A stretch of 64,000 bases of DNA from Alphaproteobacteria bacterium (GTDB lineage Bacteria; Pseudomonadota; Alphaproteobacteria; JAJFFI01), in NCBI GenBank assembly GCA_030066595.1, contig JASJBI010000012.1, forward strand, positions 1-64,000. Reading direction: 5' to 3'. A model generated the notes under the pieces. It saw only the letters and a list, made by a program, of their open reading frames with translations. It had not been told where the DNA came from and did no database searches. Positions 21,263 to 30,262 of this stretch are shown piece after piece (positions within the stretch are counted from its first letter, which is position 1; the number at the start of each line of letters is the position of its first letter). Both the position numbers and the translations under genes were made by a program.

Positions 21263-22156
21263 TCAGGCTGCCTGTCGCTTCCCGTCGGTGCCGTCGGTCT
21301 TGTCTGATCCCGTCAAGACCTCCAGCAGCGCGGAGATCTTCGGCGACATCGCGCCCTTGCGCCAGATCAGGACGGTCTCGGCCCGGTTCCGGTCGGACGG
21401 CAGGGGGTGGACGCTGAGCCGCTCATGCGCGGGGAAAATGTTGAGGACGCTGTTCGGCAGCAGGGTGATGCCCATGCCCACCAGGACACAGCCGAGCAGA
21501 GCCTGATAGGACGTCATCTCGATCGTGCGCTCGGGGATCTGGCCGCGGTCCCGGTACCATTCCTCGAGCCATCGGCGATGAGGACAGCCGACCTCGAAGG
21601 CGACCATGCTCGGCGGGGTCTCGTCCTGCCCGTCGATCGGCGGGTGATCCGCCGCCGCCACGATCACCAGCTTCTCTTCGAAGACCACCGCCTTGTCGAA
21701 GGGGCCATCCGGGATCGGCCCGGCCACCAGGGCGGCATCGATCTCGCCGGCTAGGATGCCGGTCGCCAACTGCACCGGATTCCCGGTGCGCAGCTCCACC
21801 GTGACCTCGGGGAAGCGCCGGTAGTACTCGCTTAAGGGACCCGGCAGCCGCACCGCCGCCGTGCTCTCCATGGAGCCCAAACGCAAGACACCGCGCGGCC
21901 GCGGATCCTGCACCGCCTCCCGGGCCTCGTCGGCGAGCGAGAGCATGCGGTCGGCATAGTCGACCAGGATCTGGCCCGCCGGCGCCAGGTGCAGCCGCTT
22001 GCCCTCCCGAATGAACAGCGGAACGCCGAGATCCTCCTCGAGCTGGCGGACCCGGGTGGTGACGTTCGACTGGACGCGATGCAGCCGCTGGGCCGCCCGG
22101 GTGACGCCGCCCTCTTCGACCACCGCCCGAAAGATCCGCAGATCGGACAAATCCAT
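21263..22156 (-). CDS. LysR-family transcriptional regulator
   Basis: MDLSDLRIFRAVVEEGGVTRAAQRLHRVQSNVTTRVRQLEEDLGVPLFIREGKRLHLAPAG. Confidence 0.93.
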   Translation of the reverse strand: MDLSDLRIFRAVVEEGGVTRAAQRLHRVQSNVTTRVRQLEEDLGVPLFIREGKRLHLAPAGQILVDYADRMLSLADEAREAVQDPRPRGVLRLGSMESTAAVRLPGPLSEYYRRFPEVTVELRTGNPVQLATGILAGEIDAALVAGPIPDGPFDKAVVFEEKLVIVAAADHPPIDGQDETPPSMVAFEVGCPHRRWLEEWYRDRGQIPERTIEMTSYQALLGCVLVGMGITLLPNSVLNIFPAHERLSVHPLPSDRNRAETVLIWRKGAMSPKISALLEVLTGSDKTDGTDGKRQAA

Positions 22157-22175
22157 TCATCTCTCCAAGAGAACT

Positions 22176-22197
22176 AAATGATCATAATTATTCATTT
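22176..22197. promoter_or_regulatory. AT-rich dyad in divergent promoter of LysR gene and 22281 ORF
   Basis: AAATGA-tc-ATAATTAT-TCATTT between divergent genes, in an otherwise GC-rich region. Confidence 0.4.
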
Positions 22198-22280
22198 TAC
22201 GTGATCTACTCGAATTGGTAAAGCGTCTTCATCCCAGGCGCTGCGACGAATGCCGCATCGCCTCACGGATGGAGGCTCGC

Positions 22281-22601
22281 ATGTCAAACCACGGACCGGA
22301 ATTCCACACCATCGACACCGGCGCCCTCACGACGGCGCAATGGAGCGCCCTGATGCAGCGCGGCATCCGACAGGCCCATATCGAGCGCAGCCGGGCCGCA
22401 CAGGAACTGGCTCAATTGCCGGTCATGCGCTTCGACCGATCGGCCCGGCGCCAAGCGCCGACCGTGTTGCCCGACCAGGTCGCGCCCGCGACTCCGGAGC
22501 ACCTGGAGGCCGCCTTTGCGCTGCCCATAACCGTGCTGCTCTCCATGCAAGTCGACGCGCTACGCCGTGGAACCCACACCCAGTACCTCGGAGTGATCTG
22601 A
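22281..22601 (+). CDS. Hypothetical small protein upstream of globin gene
   Basis: Ends 2 nt before the globin start; start MSNHGPEF chosen within ORF 22215..22601. Confidence 0.55.
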   Translation: MSNHGPEFHTIDTGALTTAQWSALMQRGIRQAHIERSRAAQELAQLPVMRFDRSARRQAPTVLPDQVAPATPEHLEAAFALPITVLLSMQVDALRRGTHTQYLGVI

Positions 22602-22602
22602 A

Positions 22603-23049
22603 ATGACCCCAGCGCAGAAGCAACTTCTCAGAGACACCTGGCAGCAGGTGGCGCCGATCGCCGACACGGCGGCGGAGCTGTTCTACAACCGGCTGTTCGA
22701 GATCGACCCGTCCACACGCCCTTTGTTCAAGGGCGTAGACATGCAGACGCAGGGCGGCAAGCTCATGAAGGCGATCACCGGCGTGATCCAGGGGCTCGAC
22801 CATCTCGAGATGCTGGTGCCGACGATCGAGGACCTGGGCCGCCGCCATGTGGGCTACGGTGTCCGCGAGCGCCACTACGACTCGGTGGGCGCGGCCCTAC
22901 TCTGGACCCTCGAGCAGGGTTTGGGCCCGGCCTGGACCCCCGAGGTCAAGGCGACCTGGGCCGAGGCGTACGGGGTGATCTCGGGCATCATGCGCGAAGC
23001 CGCGCGCCAGGTGACCCCCGCAGAGCGCTCGAGCGAACTGGTCGCCTAG
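22603..23049 (+). CDS. Globin-family (flavohaemoglobin-like single-domain) protein
   Basis: MTPAQKQLLRDTWQQVAPIADTAAELFYNRLFEIDPSTRPLFKGVDMQTQGGKLMKAI..., HVGYGVRERHYDSVGAALLWTLEQ. Confidence 0.88.
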   Translation: MTPAQKQLLRDTWQQVAPIADTAAELFYNRLFEIDPSTRPLFKGVDMQTQGGKLMKAITGVIQGLDHLEMLVPTIEDLGRRHVGYGVRERHYDSVGAALLWTLEQGLGPAWTPEVKATWAEAYGVISGIMREAARQVTPAERSSELVA

Positions 23050-23129
23050 CCAATGCGCGGGCGCGCCGCGCCCTCGGCGGCGCGGCGCCCCGCCCCCTCA
23101 GACCGGCATGCTCGCAGGCCACGCGGCAG

Positions 23130-23402
23130 CTAAGCAGCTTTGCGCAGAGCGGCAGCGGATTGCGCCGACGTCTCCGTAACGCGGCCTTGGGCGGGCTGTG
23201 CGGACACTGGCGCGGCCGGCGCGCCGGTGTCTTCGTGCGTTCTCGGCCAAAGACCGGTCATGCGCCTCACCTGCCGCTTGAGACGCGCGATCAGGACATA
23301 GGCCTGGCGGCTCCGGGCGATCCGGCCTCGCTCCAGATAATAGGCGTTGTCGATGGATCCGTTTCCGCAGCGACGGATCTGTGCGACGTGCTCGAATGTC
23401 AT
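23130..23402 (-). CDS. Hypothetical small basic protein
   Basis: 90-aa ORF with YLERGRIARSRQAYVLIARLKRQVRRM; convergent with globin gene. Confidence 0.4.
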   Translation of the reverse strand: MTFEHVAQIRRCGNGSIDNAYYLERGRIARSRQAYVLIARLKRQVRRMTGLWPRTHEDTGAPAAPVSAQPAQGRVTETSAQSAAALRKAA

Positions 23403-23568
23403 GGCTGCCTCCTCTCCGGATCAGCGGTTCGACACGTCTCGATCGTGCGCCCATGCCATGTAACATGCTTGACGGAGACCTTTAGAAACCCTTGTGGTTT
23501 TGTGGTCTTTCGGCCCCTGCCGCGACGACGGGATTGGGACGTCCCCCGTTCGCGGATAGACTTGGAGC

Positions 23569-25134
23569 ATGAAGTACCGGTTCGGACAGTGCGAAATCGA
23601 CGTCGAGCGGCATCAGCTCCTGGCCGGCGGCGTGCCTCAGGCCGTCGAGCCGCAGGTGTTCGATCTCCTGCTGCACTTCGTCCGGAACAAAGATCGCCTG
23701 ATCTCGCGCGACGAGCTGATCGAGGCCGTCTGGGGCGGCCGCATCGTCTCCGACGCCGCGGTGAGCGCGCGCATCAACGCCGCCCGGCGCGCAATCGGCG
23801 ACGACGGCACGCGCCAGCTGCTGATCAAGACGGTGCCCCGGCGCGGCTTCCGCTTCGTTGCCGACTTGCATGTCTCGGACGGCGCGGGCGATCCGCACTA
23901 CGAAGACGGGCAGTCAACACATGCCGGGATCGGCGCGCGAAGTCCCGCGGACAAGCCATCGATCGCCGTGCTGCCCTTCTCGGACCTCTCTGAGGCCGAC
24001 GATCGGGAGCATTTCGCCAAGGGCCTGACCGACGACATCACGACCGCGTTGTCCATGCTGTCCGACATGTTCGTCATCGACAGCGGGTCGGCGCTCGCTG
24101 TGCAGCGTCACGCGGACAATCTGGAAGGCATCGCCGAAGCCTTGAACGTTCGTCATCTGCTGCGCGGCACGATCCGCCGGGGCGGGAAACGGTTGCGCAT
24201 CACGGCCCAGCTGATCGACGCCGAGAGCGGCGGCCATGCCTGGGCGGACCGCTACGACCGCGATGTGACGGACATCTTCGACTTACAGGACGAGATCACC
24301 GACAACATCGTAACCGCATTGCAGGTGGAGTTGACCGAGGGCGATCAGGCCAGACTGCGCCGGCGCCAGACCTCCAATATCGTCGCGTGGGAAGACATGG
24401 TGCGGGGCCAGGACCATCTGCGGCGCTTCACCCTGGAAGAGAACGTCCTGGCGCGCGAGCTGTTCGAGCAGGCGATCGGCCAGGATCCGGATTTCGGCGC
24501 CGCGTGGAGCTTGCTCGCCATGACATATCTGGTGGATGCCCGTCTGGGCTGGGGCAGTCCGCCGGACGTCTCGCTGGAAAAGGGGTCGGCGCTCGCCGAG
24601 CGGGCCTTGTCGATCGACCCCGAGCTGCCGGACGCCCTGGCGATTGCCGGCGGGATCCGGCTGTTCCAGCGGCGCTACGACGAAGCAGAGGCGGCCTGCC
24701 GGCGCGCCGTCGAAGTCGGCCCCAGCGTCGCCGACAATCACGTCTGGCTGGCGTCCGCTCTCAATTACACGGGGCGCGCCGAGGAGGCGCTTAGGCTCAT
24801 CGAGAAGGCCACCCGGCTGAGCCCGTACTATCCGGCCTGGTATCTCGGGATTTCGGGCGTGAGCTACCGCGTCCTGGGGCGCTTCGAGGAGGCGATCGAG
24901 GCCGACGAGAAACGCCTGGAGAGAAGTCCGGACAACCCGGTGTCGGATTTCAGGCTGGCGGCGGTCTATGCGGAGCGCGGCCAGATCGAGCGCGCGCGCG
25001 AGCATATCGCGGCCCTGCTCGTCAAGAACCCCAAGGCCTCGATCCGACAGGTCCGGGTCAGCGAGCCCTATCGGGACGAGGCCGAGATGGAGCGGTATCT
25101 CGGCTATCTGCGGCAGGCAGGCATGCCAGAATGA
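23569..25134 (+). CDS. OmpR-type winged-helix domain fused to TolB-like/TPR domain
   Basis: MKYRFGQCEIDVERHQLLAGGVPQAVEPQVFDLLLHFVRNKDRLISRDELIEAVWGGRIVSDAAVSARINAARRAIGDDG... then DKPSIAVLPFSDLS and TPRs. Confidence 0.88.
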   Translation: MKYRFGQCEIDVERHQLLAGGVPQAVEPQVFDLLLHFVRNKDRLISRDELIEAVWGGRIVSDAAVSARINAARRAIGDDGTRQLLIKTVPRRGFRFVADLHVSDGAGDPHYEDGQSTHAGIGARSPADKPSIAVLPFSDLSEADDREHFAKGLTDDITTALSMLSDMFVIDSGSALAVQRHADNLEGIAEALNVRHLLRGTIRRGGKRLRITAQLIDAESGGHAWADRYDRDVTDIFDLQDEITDNIVTALQVELTEGDQARLRRRQTSNIVAWEDMVRGQDHLRRFTLEENVLARELFEQAIGQDPDFGAAWSLLAMTYLVDARLGWGSPPDVSLEKGSALAERALSIDPELPDALAIAGGIRLFQRRYDEAEAACRRAVEVGPSVADNHVWLASALNYTGRAEEALRLIEKATRLSPYYPAWYLGISGVSYRVLGRFEEAIEADEKRLERSPDNPVSDFRLAAVYAERGQIERAREHIAALLVKNPKASIRQVRVSEPYRDEAEMERYLGYLRQAGMPE

Positions 25135-25188
25135 GCGGGACCGCGCCGTTGCTGGCGCGGCCCACTCGGCCCCATCTCGCAGCCAGAG

Positions 25189-25926
25189 TTAGACCAACTT
25201 GCCGCCGTCGATGTCGATCGCTGCGCCAGTGATGTAGGACGCCTCGTCGCTCGCCAGAAATCCTGCAAGGTTGGCGATCTCTTCCGGCTTGGCACTGCGG
25301 CCGAGTGCGGTCAAAGGGTGCAGGTCCTCCGTCAAGTCGGGGTCGGCCGTGTCTGGACCGGTATCCACTAGGCCGGGCTGGATCACGTTCACCAGGATAT
25401 TGCGGGGGCCGAGATCCCGCGCCCAGCCCCGCACAATGCCGGCGACTGCAGCCTTTATCGTGCCGCAGACCTGCCCGGCCGGCGTTGTCATGGTATGGTC
25501 GCTGACGCTGCCGATAACGATGATACGGCCGCCGTCGCGAATATGGTCGGCCGCGGCGCGGGAGCCATCAGGCCCGCCGTCGACGGTGGACGGCCGGCAC
25601 GTCGTGGAGTAGGTGTTCTCGGACAGGGGCGTAAAGTTGCTGACGCCCGCGTTGTGAACCAGGATGTCTAGTCCGCCGAGCCGCTCCGCCGCCCGCCGCG
25701 CCGCGTCCGCGGCTATCGCCGGCTCGGCGGCATTCGCCCGGATCGCGAACGAGCGCGCGCCCAAGGCCTCAATTTCGGCGACCACAGCGTCGGCTGCCAG
25801 TTTCTTCCCGCTATATGTGATGGCGACATCCGCGCCGTCGGCGGCCAAGCGCTTGGCCGTCGCCGCCCCGATGCCGTGCGAACCGCCGGTGACAAGCGCA
25901 GCCTTGCCAGACAATCGTTTGGTCAC
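25189..25926 (-). CDS. Degenerate SDR-family oxidoreductase paralog (catalytic Tyr replaced by Cys; scrambled segment); possibly a pseudogene
   Basis: TGGSHGIG cofactor motif kept; QVCGTIKAAV where copy 2 has AVYGATKAAV; GTG start. Confidence 0.75.
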   Translation of the reverse strand: MTKRLSGKAALVTGGSHGIGAATAKRLAADGADVAITYSGKKLAADAVVAEIEALGARSFAIRANAAEPAIAADAARRAAERLGGLDILVHNAGVSNFTPLSENTYSTTCRPSTVDGGPDGSRAAADHIRDGGRIIVIGSVSDHTMTTPAGQVCGTIKAAVAGIVRGWARDLGPRNILVNVIQPGLVDTGPDTADPDLTEDLHPLTALGRSAKPEEIANLAGFLASDEASYITGAAIDIDGGKLV

Positions 25927-26130
25927 AATCGGTCTCCACGCATTTCGGCAATCGATGCGGGCCAGTGGAGACCGTCAGCCGCGGTCTCGAAAGCCCCGCC
26001 ACTCCCGTGAAATAAGCGTCGCGGTGAGGAGATCAATATCAAGCGGAGGGGGCAGGCTTGCCTGCAGCAGGCCGGCTTGCCGGAATGAGCGGGACCGCGC
26101 CAGCGCCGCCGCAGTTCCGCACGGCCGAAG

Positions 26131-26874
26131 TCAGATGGCCAAGCCGCCGTCGATGTCGATGGCCGCGCCGGTGATATAGGAGGCCTGGTCGCTCGCCAGG
26201 AAGGCCGCGAGATTGGCGATCTCCTCGGGTCTGGCGTAACGGCCGAGCGCCGTCAGGGGGCGCAGGACATTCGCGAAGTCGCCGTCGGCCGGGTTCAGAT
26301 CGGTATCGACGGGGCCGGGTTGAATGACATTCACCAGGATGTTACGGGGGCCGAGATCCCGGGCCCAGCCGCGTACCAAGCCCGCCACCGCCGCTTTGGT
26401 CGCGCCGTAGACCGCCCCGCCCGGGGTCGGCATGGTGTGGGCGTTGACGCTGCCGATCACGATGATGCGGCCGCCGTCGCGGATATGATCGGCGGCGGCG
26501 CGGGTGCCGGCGAACACGCCGTCCACGTTGACGGCGAACTGCCGCCGGTAATTGGCGAAGTCGTCCTCGGGCAGGGGCGCGAAATTGGCGACGCCCGCGT
26601 TGTGCACCAGGATGTCCAGCCCGCCGAAGCGCTCCGCCGCCTGATGAATCGCGTCGGCGGCGGCGTCCGGCTCGGCGGCATCGGCCTGCAGCGCGAAGGA
26701 CCGCACGCCCAAGGCCTCGAGCGCGCCGACGGTCGTGTCCGCCGCGTCCTTGTTTCCGGCATAGGTGATGGCGACATCCGCGCCGTCGGCCGCCAGGCGT
26801 TTGGCGATCGCCGCGCCGATGCCGCGTGAGCCGCCGGTGACGAGGGCGGCCTTACCAGACAATGGTTTGGTCAT
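26131..26874 (-). CDS. SDR-family NAD(P)-dependent oxidoreductase (intact paralog)
   Basis: TGGSRGIG, NAG, YGATK motifs; start MTKPLSGKAALVTGG within ORF 26131..27003. Confidence 0.9.
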   Translation of the reverse strand: MTKPLSGKAALVTGGSRGIGAAIAKRLAADGADVAITYAGNKDAADTTVGALEALGVRSFALQADAAEPDAAADAIHQAAERFGGLDILVHNAGVANFAPLPEDDFANYRRQFAVNVDGVFAGTRAAADHIRDGGRIIVIGSVNAHTMPTPGGAVYGATKAAVAGLVRGWARDLGPRNILVNVIQPGPVDTDLNPADGDFANVLRPLTALGRYARPEEIANLAAFLASDQASYITGAAIDIDGGLAI

Positions 26875-26913
26875 GAGGGATCTCCATAGATGTAGGGGGG
26901 CCGGCGCGGGCCA

Positions 26914-26992
26914 CCTGCCCCCGCTCCGACGGTCTTGCAACTCGCGGTGACATAGGTCCCTCAGCCGGGAGATCAACAGCCTTGAGGGACGG
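26914..26992. repeat. Intergenic direct repeat, copy A
   Basis: cctgcccccgctccgacggtctt...gagatcaacagccttgagggacgg; matches 27557-27634. Confidence 0.55.
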
Positions 26993-27054
26993 ACGGCGTC
27001 CATCGACGATCCGCAGGCGGCCCAGGGGCGGGCCGCTTCCGCGACAAATCCCGT

Positions 27055-27462
27055 TTAGCGGATCACGTGCACCGAACAGCCGGCGCTGCGCACCACATTC
27101 GATGCGGTCGAGCCCAGAAGAAAATGCTCCACACCCGGCTCATGTGAATAGATGACGATGCAATCGATGTCGTTTTTCTCGACATAGTCGAGGATCATGG
27201 TGCTGGGATGGCCCTCGACCACAACGAGTTTCGTGCCCTCCCTGCCGGCACGTGCCACTTCGGCAAGGTCCGACCCCAACTGTTCCTTGGCGGATTTGAT
27301 CACATCAGCGGGAATCTGTGCGGAGACATAGCGGGGTATCTTCTCCCTCACATGGAAGAGCGTGATTTCGGCGTCGGGGTCGGCAATGGCCTCGGCGACC
27401 TTGAGCGCGGCACCGACCTTGTCGTGATCCAGGACGATGGGAACAAGCACGCGATGATACAT
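27055..27462 (-). CDS. Universal stress protein (UspA family)
   Basis: MYHRVLVPIVLDHDKVGAALKVAEAIADPDAEITLFHV...; C-terminal GSTASNVVRSAGCSVHVIR. Confidence 0.92.
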   Translation of the reverse strand: MYHRVLVPIVLDHDKVGAALKVAEAIADPDAEITLFHVREKIPRYVSAQIPADVIKSAKEQLGSDLAEVARAGREGTKLVVVEGHPSTMILDYVEKNDIDCIVIYSHEPGVEHFLLGSTASNVVRSAGCSVHVIR

Positions 27463-27556
27463 GGATGGCTCCTCCTTACCCGCACGTCCGCGCGATCAGA
27501 CGTGCCAGCGTGACGCGTGTGCCTCTAGAGGGCACGGCGCGCGCCTTTGGGGGACG

Positions 27557-27634
27557 CCTGCCCCCGCTGCGAGGGTCTTCTCACACCCCGGAATTAGGCT
27601 CCTGAAACGCTAGATCAACAGCCGTGAGGGACGG
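27557..27634. repeat. Intergenic direct repeat, copy B
   Basis: cctgcccccgctgcgagggtctt...tagatcaacagccgtgagggacgg; matches 26914-26992. Confidence 0.55.
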
Positions 27635-27647
27635 TTGTCCCCCGCCC

Positions 27648-29180
27648 CTACAATGGGATGTTGCCGTGCTTCTTCCAGGGGTTCTCGAGCTGTTTGTCCT
27701 TGAGCATGGAGAGCGCCCGGTTGATCCGCATGCGCGTGTTGTGCGGCAGGATCACGTCGTCGATGAAGCCCCGGTGGCCGACCGCGAAGGGATTGGCGAA
27801 CTTCTTCCGGTACTCCTCGGTGCGCCGCTCGATCTTGGCCGTGTCGTCGCGATCCTGGCGGAAGATGATCTCGACCGCGCCCTTCGGGCCCATGACCGCG
27901 ATCTCGGCCGACGGCCAGGCATAGTTCACGTCGCCTCGCAGATGCTTGGACGACATGACGTCATAGGCCCCGCCATAGGCCTTGCGGGTGATCAGCGTGA
28001 CCTTGGGCACGGTCGCCTCGGCGAAGGCGAACAACAGCTTGGCGCCGTGCTTGATGATGCCGCCATATTCCTGCGCCGTGCCTGGCAGAAAGCCGGGCAC
28101 GTCGACGAAGGTCACGATCGGGATGTTGAAGCAATCGCAGAAGCGCACGAAGCGCGCCGCCTTGATCGAGGACGCGATATCGAGACAGCCGGCCAGCACC
28201 AAGGGCTGGTTGGCGACGAAGCCCACCGTCGAGCCGGCCATGCGGCCGAAACCGGTGATGATGTTGCCGGCATAGTCGGGCTGGGTTTCGAAGAAGTCGC
28301 CCTCGTCCACCACCTTGGTGATCAGCTCCTTCATGTCGTAGGACTTGGCCGGGTCGGCAGGCACCAGACTGTCGAGTGACATCTCGACCCGCTCCGCGGG
28401 ATCGCTGGTCGGCTTGACCGGCGGCTTCTCCCTGTTGGAGGCCGGCAGCAGATCGATGAACCGGCGCAACTCCAAGAGCGCGGCCACGTCGTTCTCGAAG
28501 GCCAGATCGGCCACGCCCGACTTGGTCGAATGGGTGACCGCGCCGCCAAGCTCCTCATGGGTGACCTCCTCGTGGGTGACGGTCTTCACCACCTCGGGGC
28601 CGGTGACGAACATGTAGGAGCTGTCCTTGACCATGAAGATGAAGTCCGTCATGGCCGGCGAATAGACCGCGCCGCCGGCGCAGGGCCCCATGATCAGGGA
28701 GATCTGCGGCACCACGCCCGAGGCCAGCACGTTGCGCTGGAAGACCTCGGCATAGCCGGCCAGTGAGTCGACGCCTTCCTGGATGCGCGCGCCGCCGGAA
28801 TCGTTCAGCCCGACCACCGGCGCGCCCACCTTGATCGCCTGGTCCATGATCTTGCAAATCTTGGCCGCGTGGGATTCCGAGAGCGAGCCGCCGAACACGG
28901 TGAAGTCCTGGCTGAACACGAAGACCAGCCGGCCGTTCACCATACCCCAGCCCGTGACCACGCCGTCGCCCGGGATCGACTGCTTCTCCATGCCGAAATC
29001 CCGGCAGCGGTGCTCGACGAACATGTCGTATTCCTCGAACGACCCTTCGTCGAGCAACAGCTCGATGCGCTCCCGCGCGGTCAGCCTGCCCTTGCCATGC
29101 TGGGTATCGATCCGGCGCTGGCCGCCGCCGAGCCGAGCGGCCTGGCGCTTTCTCTCGAGTTCTTTGACGATGTCCTGCAT
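27648..29180 (-). CDS. pccB: Propionyl-CoA carboxylase beta subunit (carboxyltransferase)
   Basis: [59 protein letters not shown]; start within ORF 27648..29243. Confidence 0.94.
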   Translation of the reverse strand: MQDIVKELERKRQAARLGGGQRRIDTQHGKGRLTARERIELLLDEGSFEEYDMFVEHRCRDFGMEKQSIPGDGVVTGWGMVNGRLVFVFSQDFTVFGGSLSESHAAKICKIMDQAIKVGAPVVGLNDSGGARIQEGVDSLAGYAEVFQRNVLASGVVPQISLIMGPCAGGAVYSPAMTDFIFMVKDSSYMFVTGPEVVKTVTHEEVTHEELGGAVTHSTKSGVADLAFENDVAALLELRRFIDLLPASNREKPPVKPTSDPAERVEMSLDSLVPADPAKSYDMKELITKVVDEGDFFETQPDYAGNIITGFGRMAGSTVGFVANQPLVLAGCLDIASSIKAARFVRFCDCFNIPIVTFVDVPGFLPGTAQEYGGIIKHGAKLLFAFAEATVPKVTLITRKAYGGAYDVMSSKHLRGDVNYAWPSAEIAVMGPKGAVEIIFRQDRDDTAKIERRTEEYRKKFANPFAVGHRGFIDDVILPHNTRMRINRALSMLKDKQLENPWKKHGNIPL

Positions 29181-29314
29181 GCGACGCCCCCGTGCCCGGT
29201 TCATTCCCGTTTGCAGATAGCACGGGGCGCGGACACGTGCCAAGGAGCGTGGGTTTCCGGCGCCGACGCGGGCGGGCGGAGATTCCCTCTTTACAGGCCC
29301 CGCGTGATGAGCAA

Positions 29315-29336
29315 TACTTAACCAAATGGTTAAGTA
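29315..29336. promoter_or_regulatory. ArsR-type operator palindrome overlapping the arsR-family start codon
   Basis: TACTTAACCA-AA-TGGTTAAGTA, perfect 10-bp arms; ATG at 29326-29328. Confidence 0.75.
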
Positions 29337-29712
29337 TCAAGACGACCCGCTCAGCAGCACGTTCGCCGCGTTGGCCGACCCGACCCGGCGCGCCATCCTG
29401 GCGCGCCTGGCGCTGGGGGACGCCACCGTGAGCGAGCTGGCCGCGCCGTTCGAGATGTCCCTGCCCGCGGTCTCCAAACATCTTGGCGTGCTGGAAGACG
29501 CCGGCCTCCTGTCACGGGAAAAGGCCGGACGCGTGCGGCGCTGCAATCTCGAGGCCGCGCCGATCAAGCAGGTGGCGGACTGGGTCTCGCACTACCGGCG
29601 CTTCTGGGAAGCGCAACTCGACTCGCTCGCGCGCTATCTGGACGAGACCGCGGGCGCGGACCGTCAGCAACAGGAGGAGGAGAACCATGGCCGAGGCCGT
29701 GACGACGATTGA
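29326..29712 (+). CDS. ArsR-family transcriptional regulator
   Basis: [74 protein letters not shown]. Confidence 0.94.
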   Translation: MVKYQDDPLSSTFAALADPTRRAILARLALGDATVSELAAPFEMSLPAVSKHLGVLEDAGLLSREKAGRVRRCNLEAAPIKQVADWVSHYRRFWEAQLDSLARYLDETAGADRQQQEEENHGRGRDDD

Positions 29713-30163
29713 TGAGGCGTCCGACATACCGGCGCTGCGGATCACCCGACAAATGGCGGCGCCGCGCGAGGCGGTCTTTGCCGCGCTGACCAAGCCCGAG
29801 GCGCTCATGAAATGGTTCGGACCCGACGGCGCCACCACCAAAGTGGCCGACGTCGATCTTCGCCCCGGCGGACGATATCGCTTCGAGATGCACGGCAGCG
29901 AAGGCGGGATTCACAGCGTTGGCGGCGTCTATCGCGAGATCGATCCGCCGGCGCGGCTGGTCTTTACCTGGGTGTGGGAGCAGACCCATCTCGACCTGGT
30001 CGGTAGGGAGACCCTGGTCACGATAGAGCTGGTGCAACGCGAGAGCGGTACCGAGCTGACCCTGATCCACGAGGGCCTGCGGGACGCCGAGCACCGCGAG
30101 CAGCATGGCTGGGGCTGGAACAGCGGCTTCGACTGCCTGGACACGTATCTCGCCGCGGCCTGA
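29687..30163 (+). CDS. SRPBCC/AHSA1-domain protein
   Basis: LRITRQMAAPREAVFAALTKPEALMKWFGPDGATTKVADVDLRPGGRYRFEM; start MAEAV within ORF 29483..30163, overlaps arsR end. Confidence 0.92.
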   Translation: MAEAVTTIDEASDIPALRITRQMAAPREAVFAALTKPEALMKWFGPDGATTKVADVDLRPGGRYRFEMHGSEGGIHSVGGVYREIDPPARLVFTWVWEQTHLDLVGRETLVTIELVQRESGTELTLIHEGLRDAEHREQHGWGWNSGFDCLDTYLAAA

Positions 30164-30190
30164 TCCCGTCGCTGTTGCTGAAGAAGACAA

Positions 30191-30217
30191 GCCCCGCCGG
30201 CACGGATCCGGCGGGGC
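30191..30217. other. Intercistronic hairpin between SRPBCC and GST genes
   Basis: GCCCCGCCGG-cacggat-CCGGCGGGGC, perfect 10-bp stem, no following T run. Confidence 0.55.
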
Positions 30218-30262
30218 ACCGAGACACGACCGGTCGCGCGACCAGCGTGCACAGGAGGAGCA

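Noticed and set aside
23058-23091. GC palindrome after the globin gene as a terminator
   Set aside because: Imperfect stem and no T run; may just reflect high GC.
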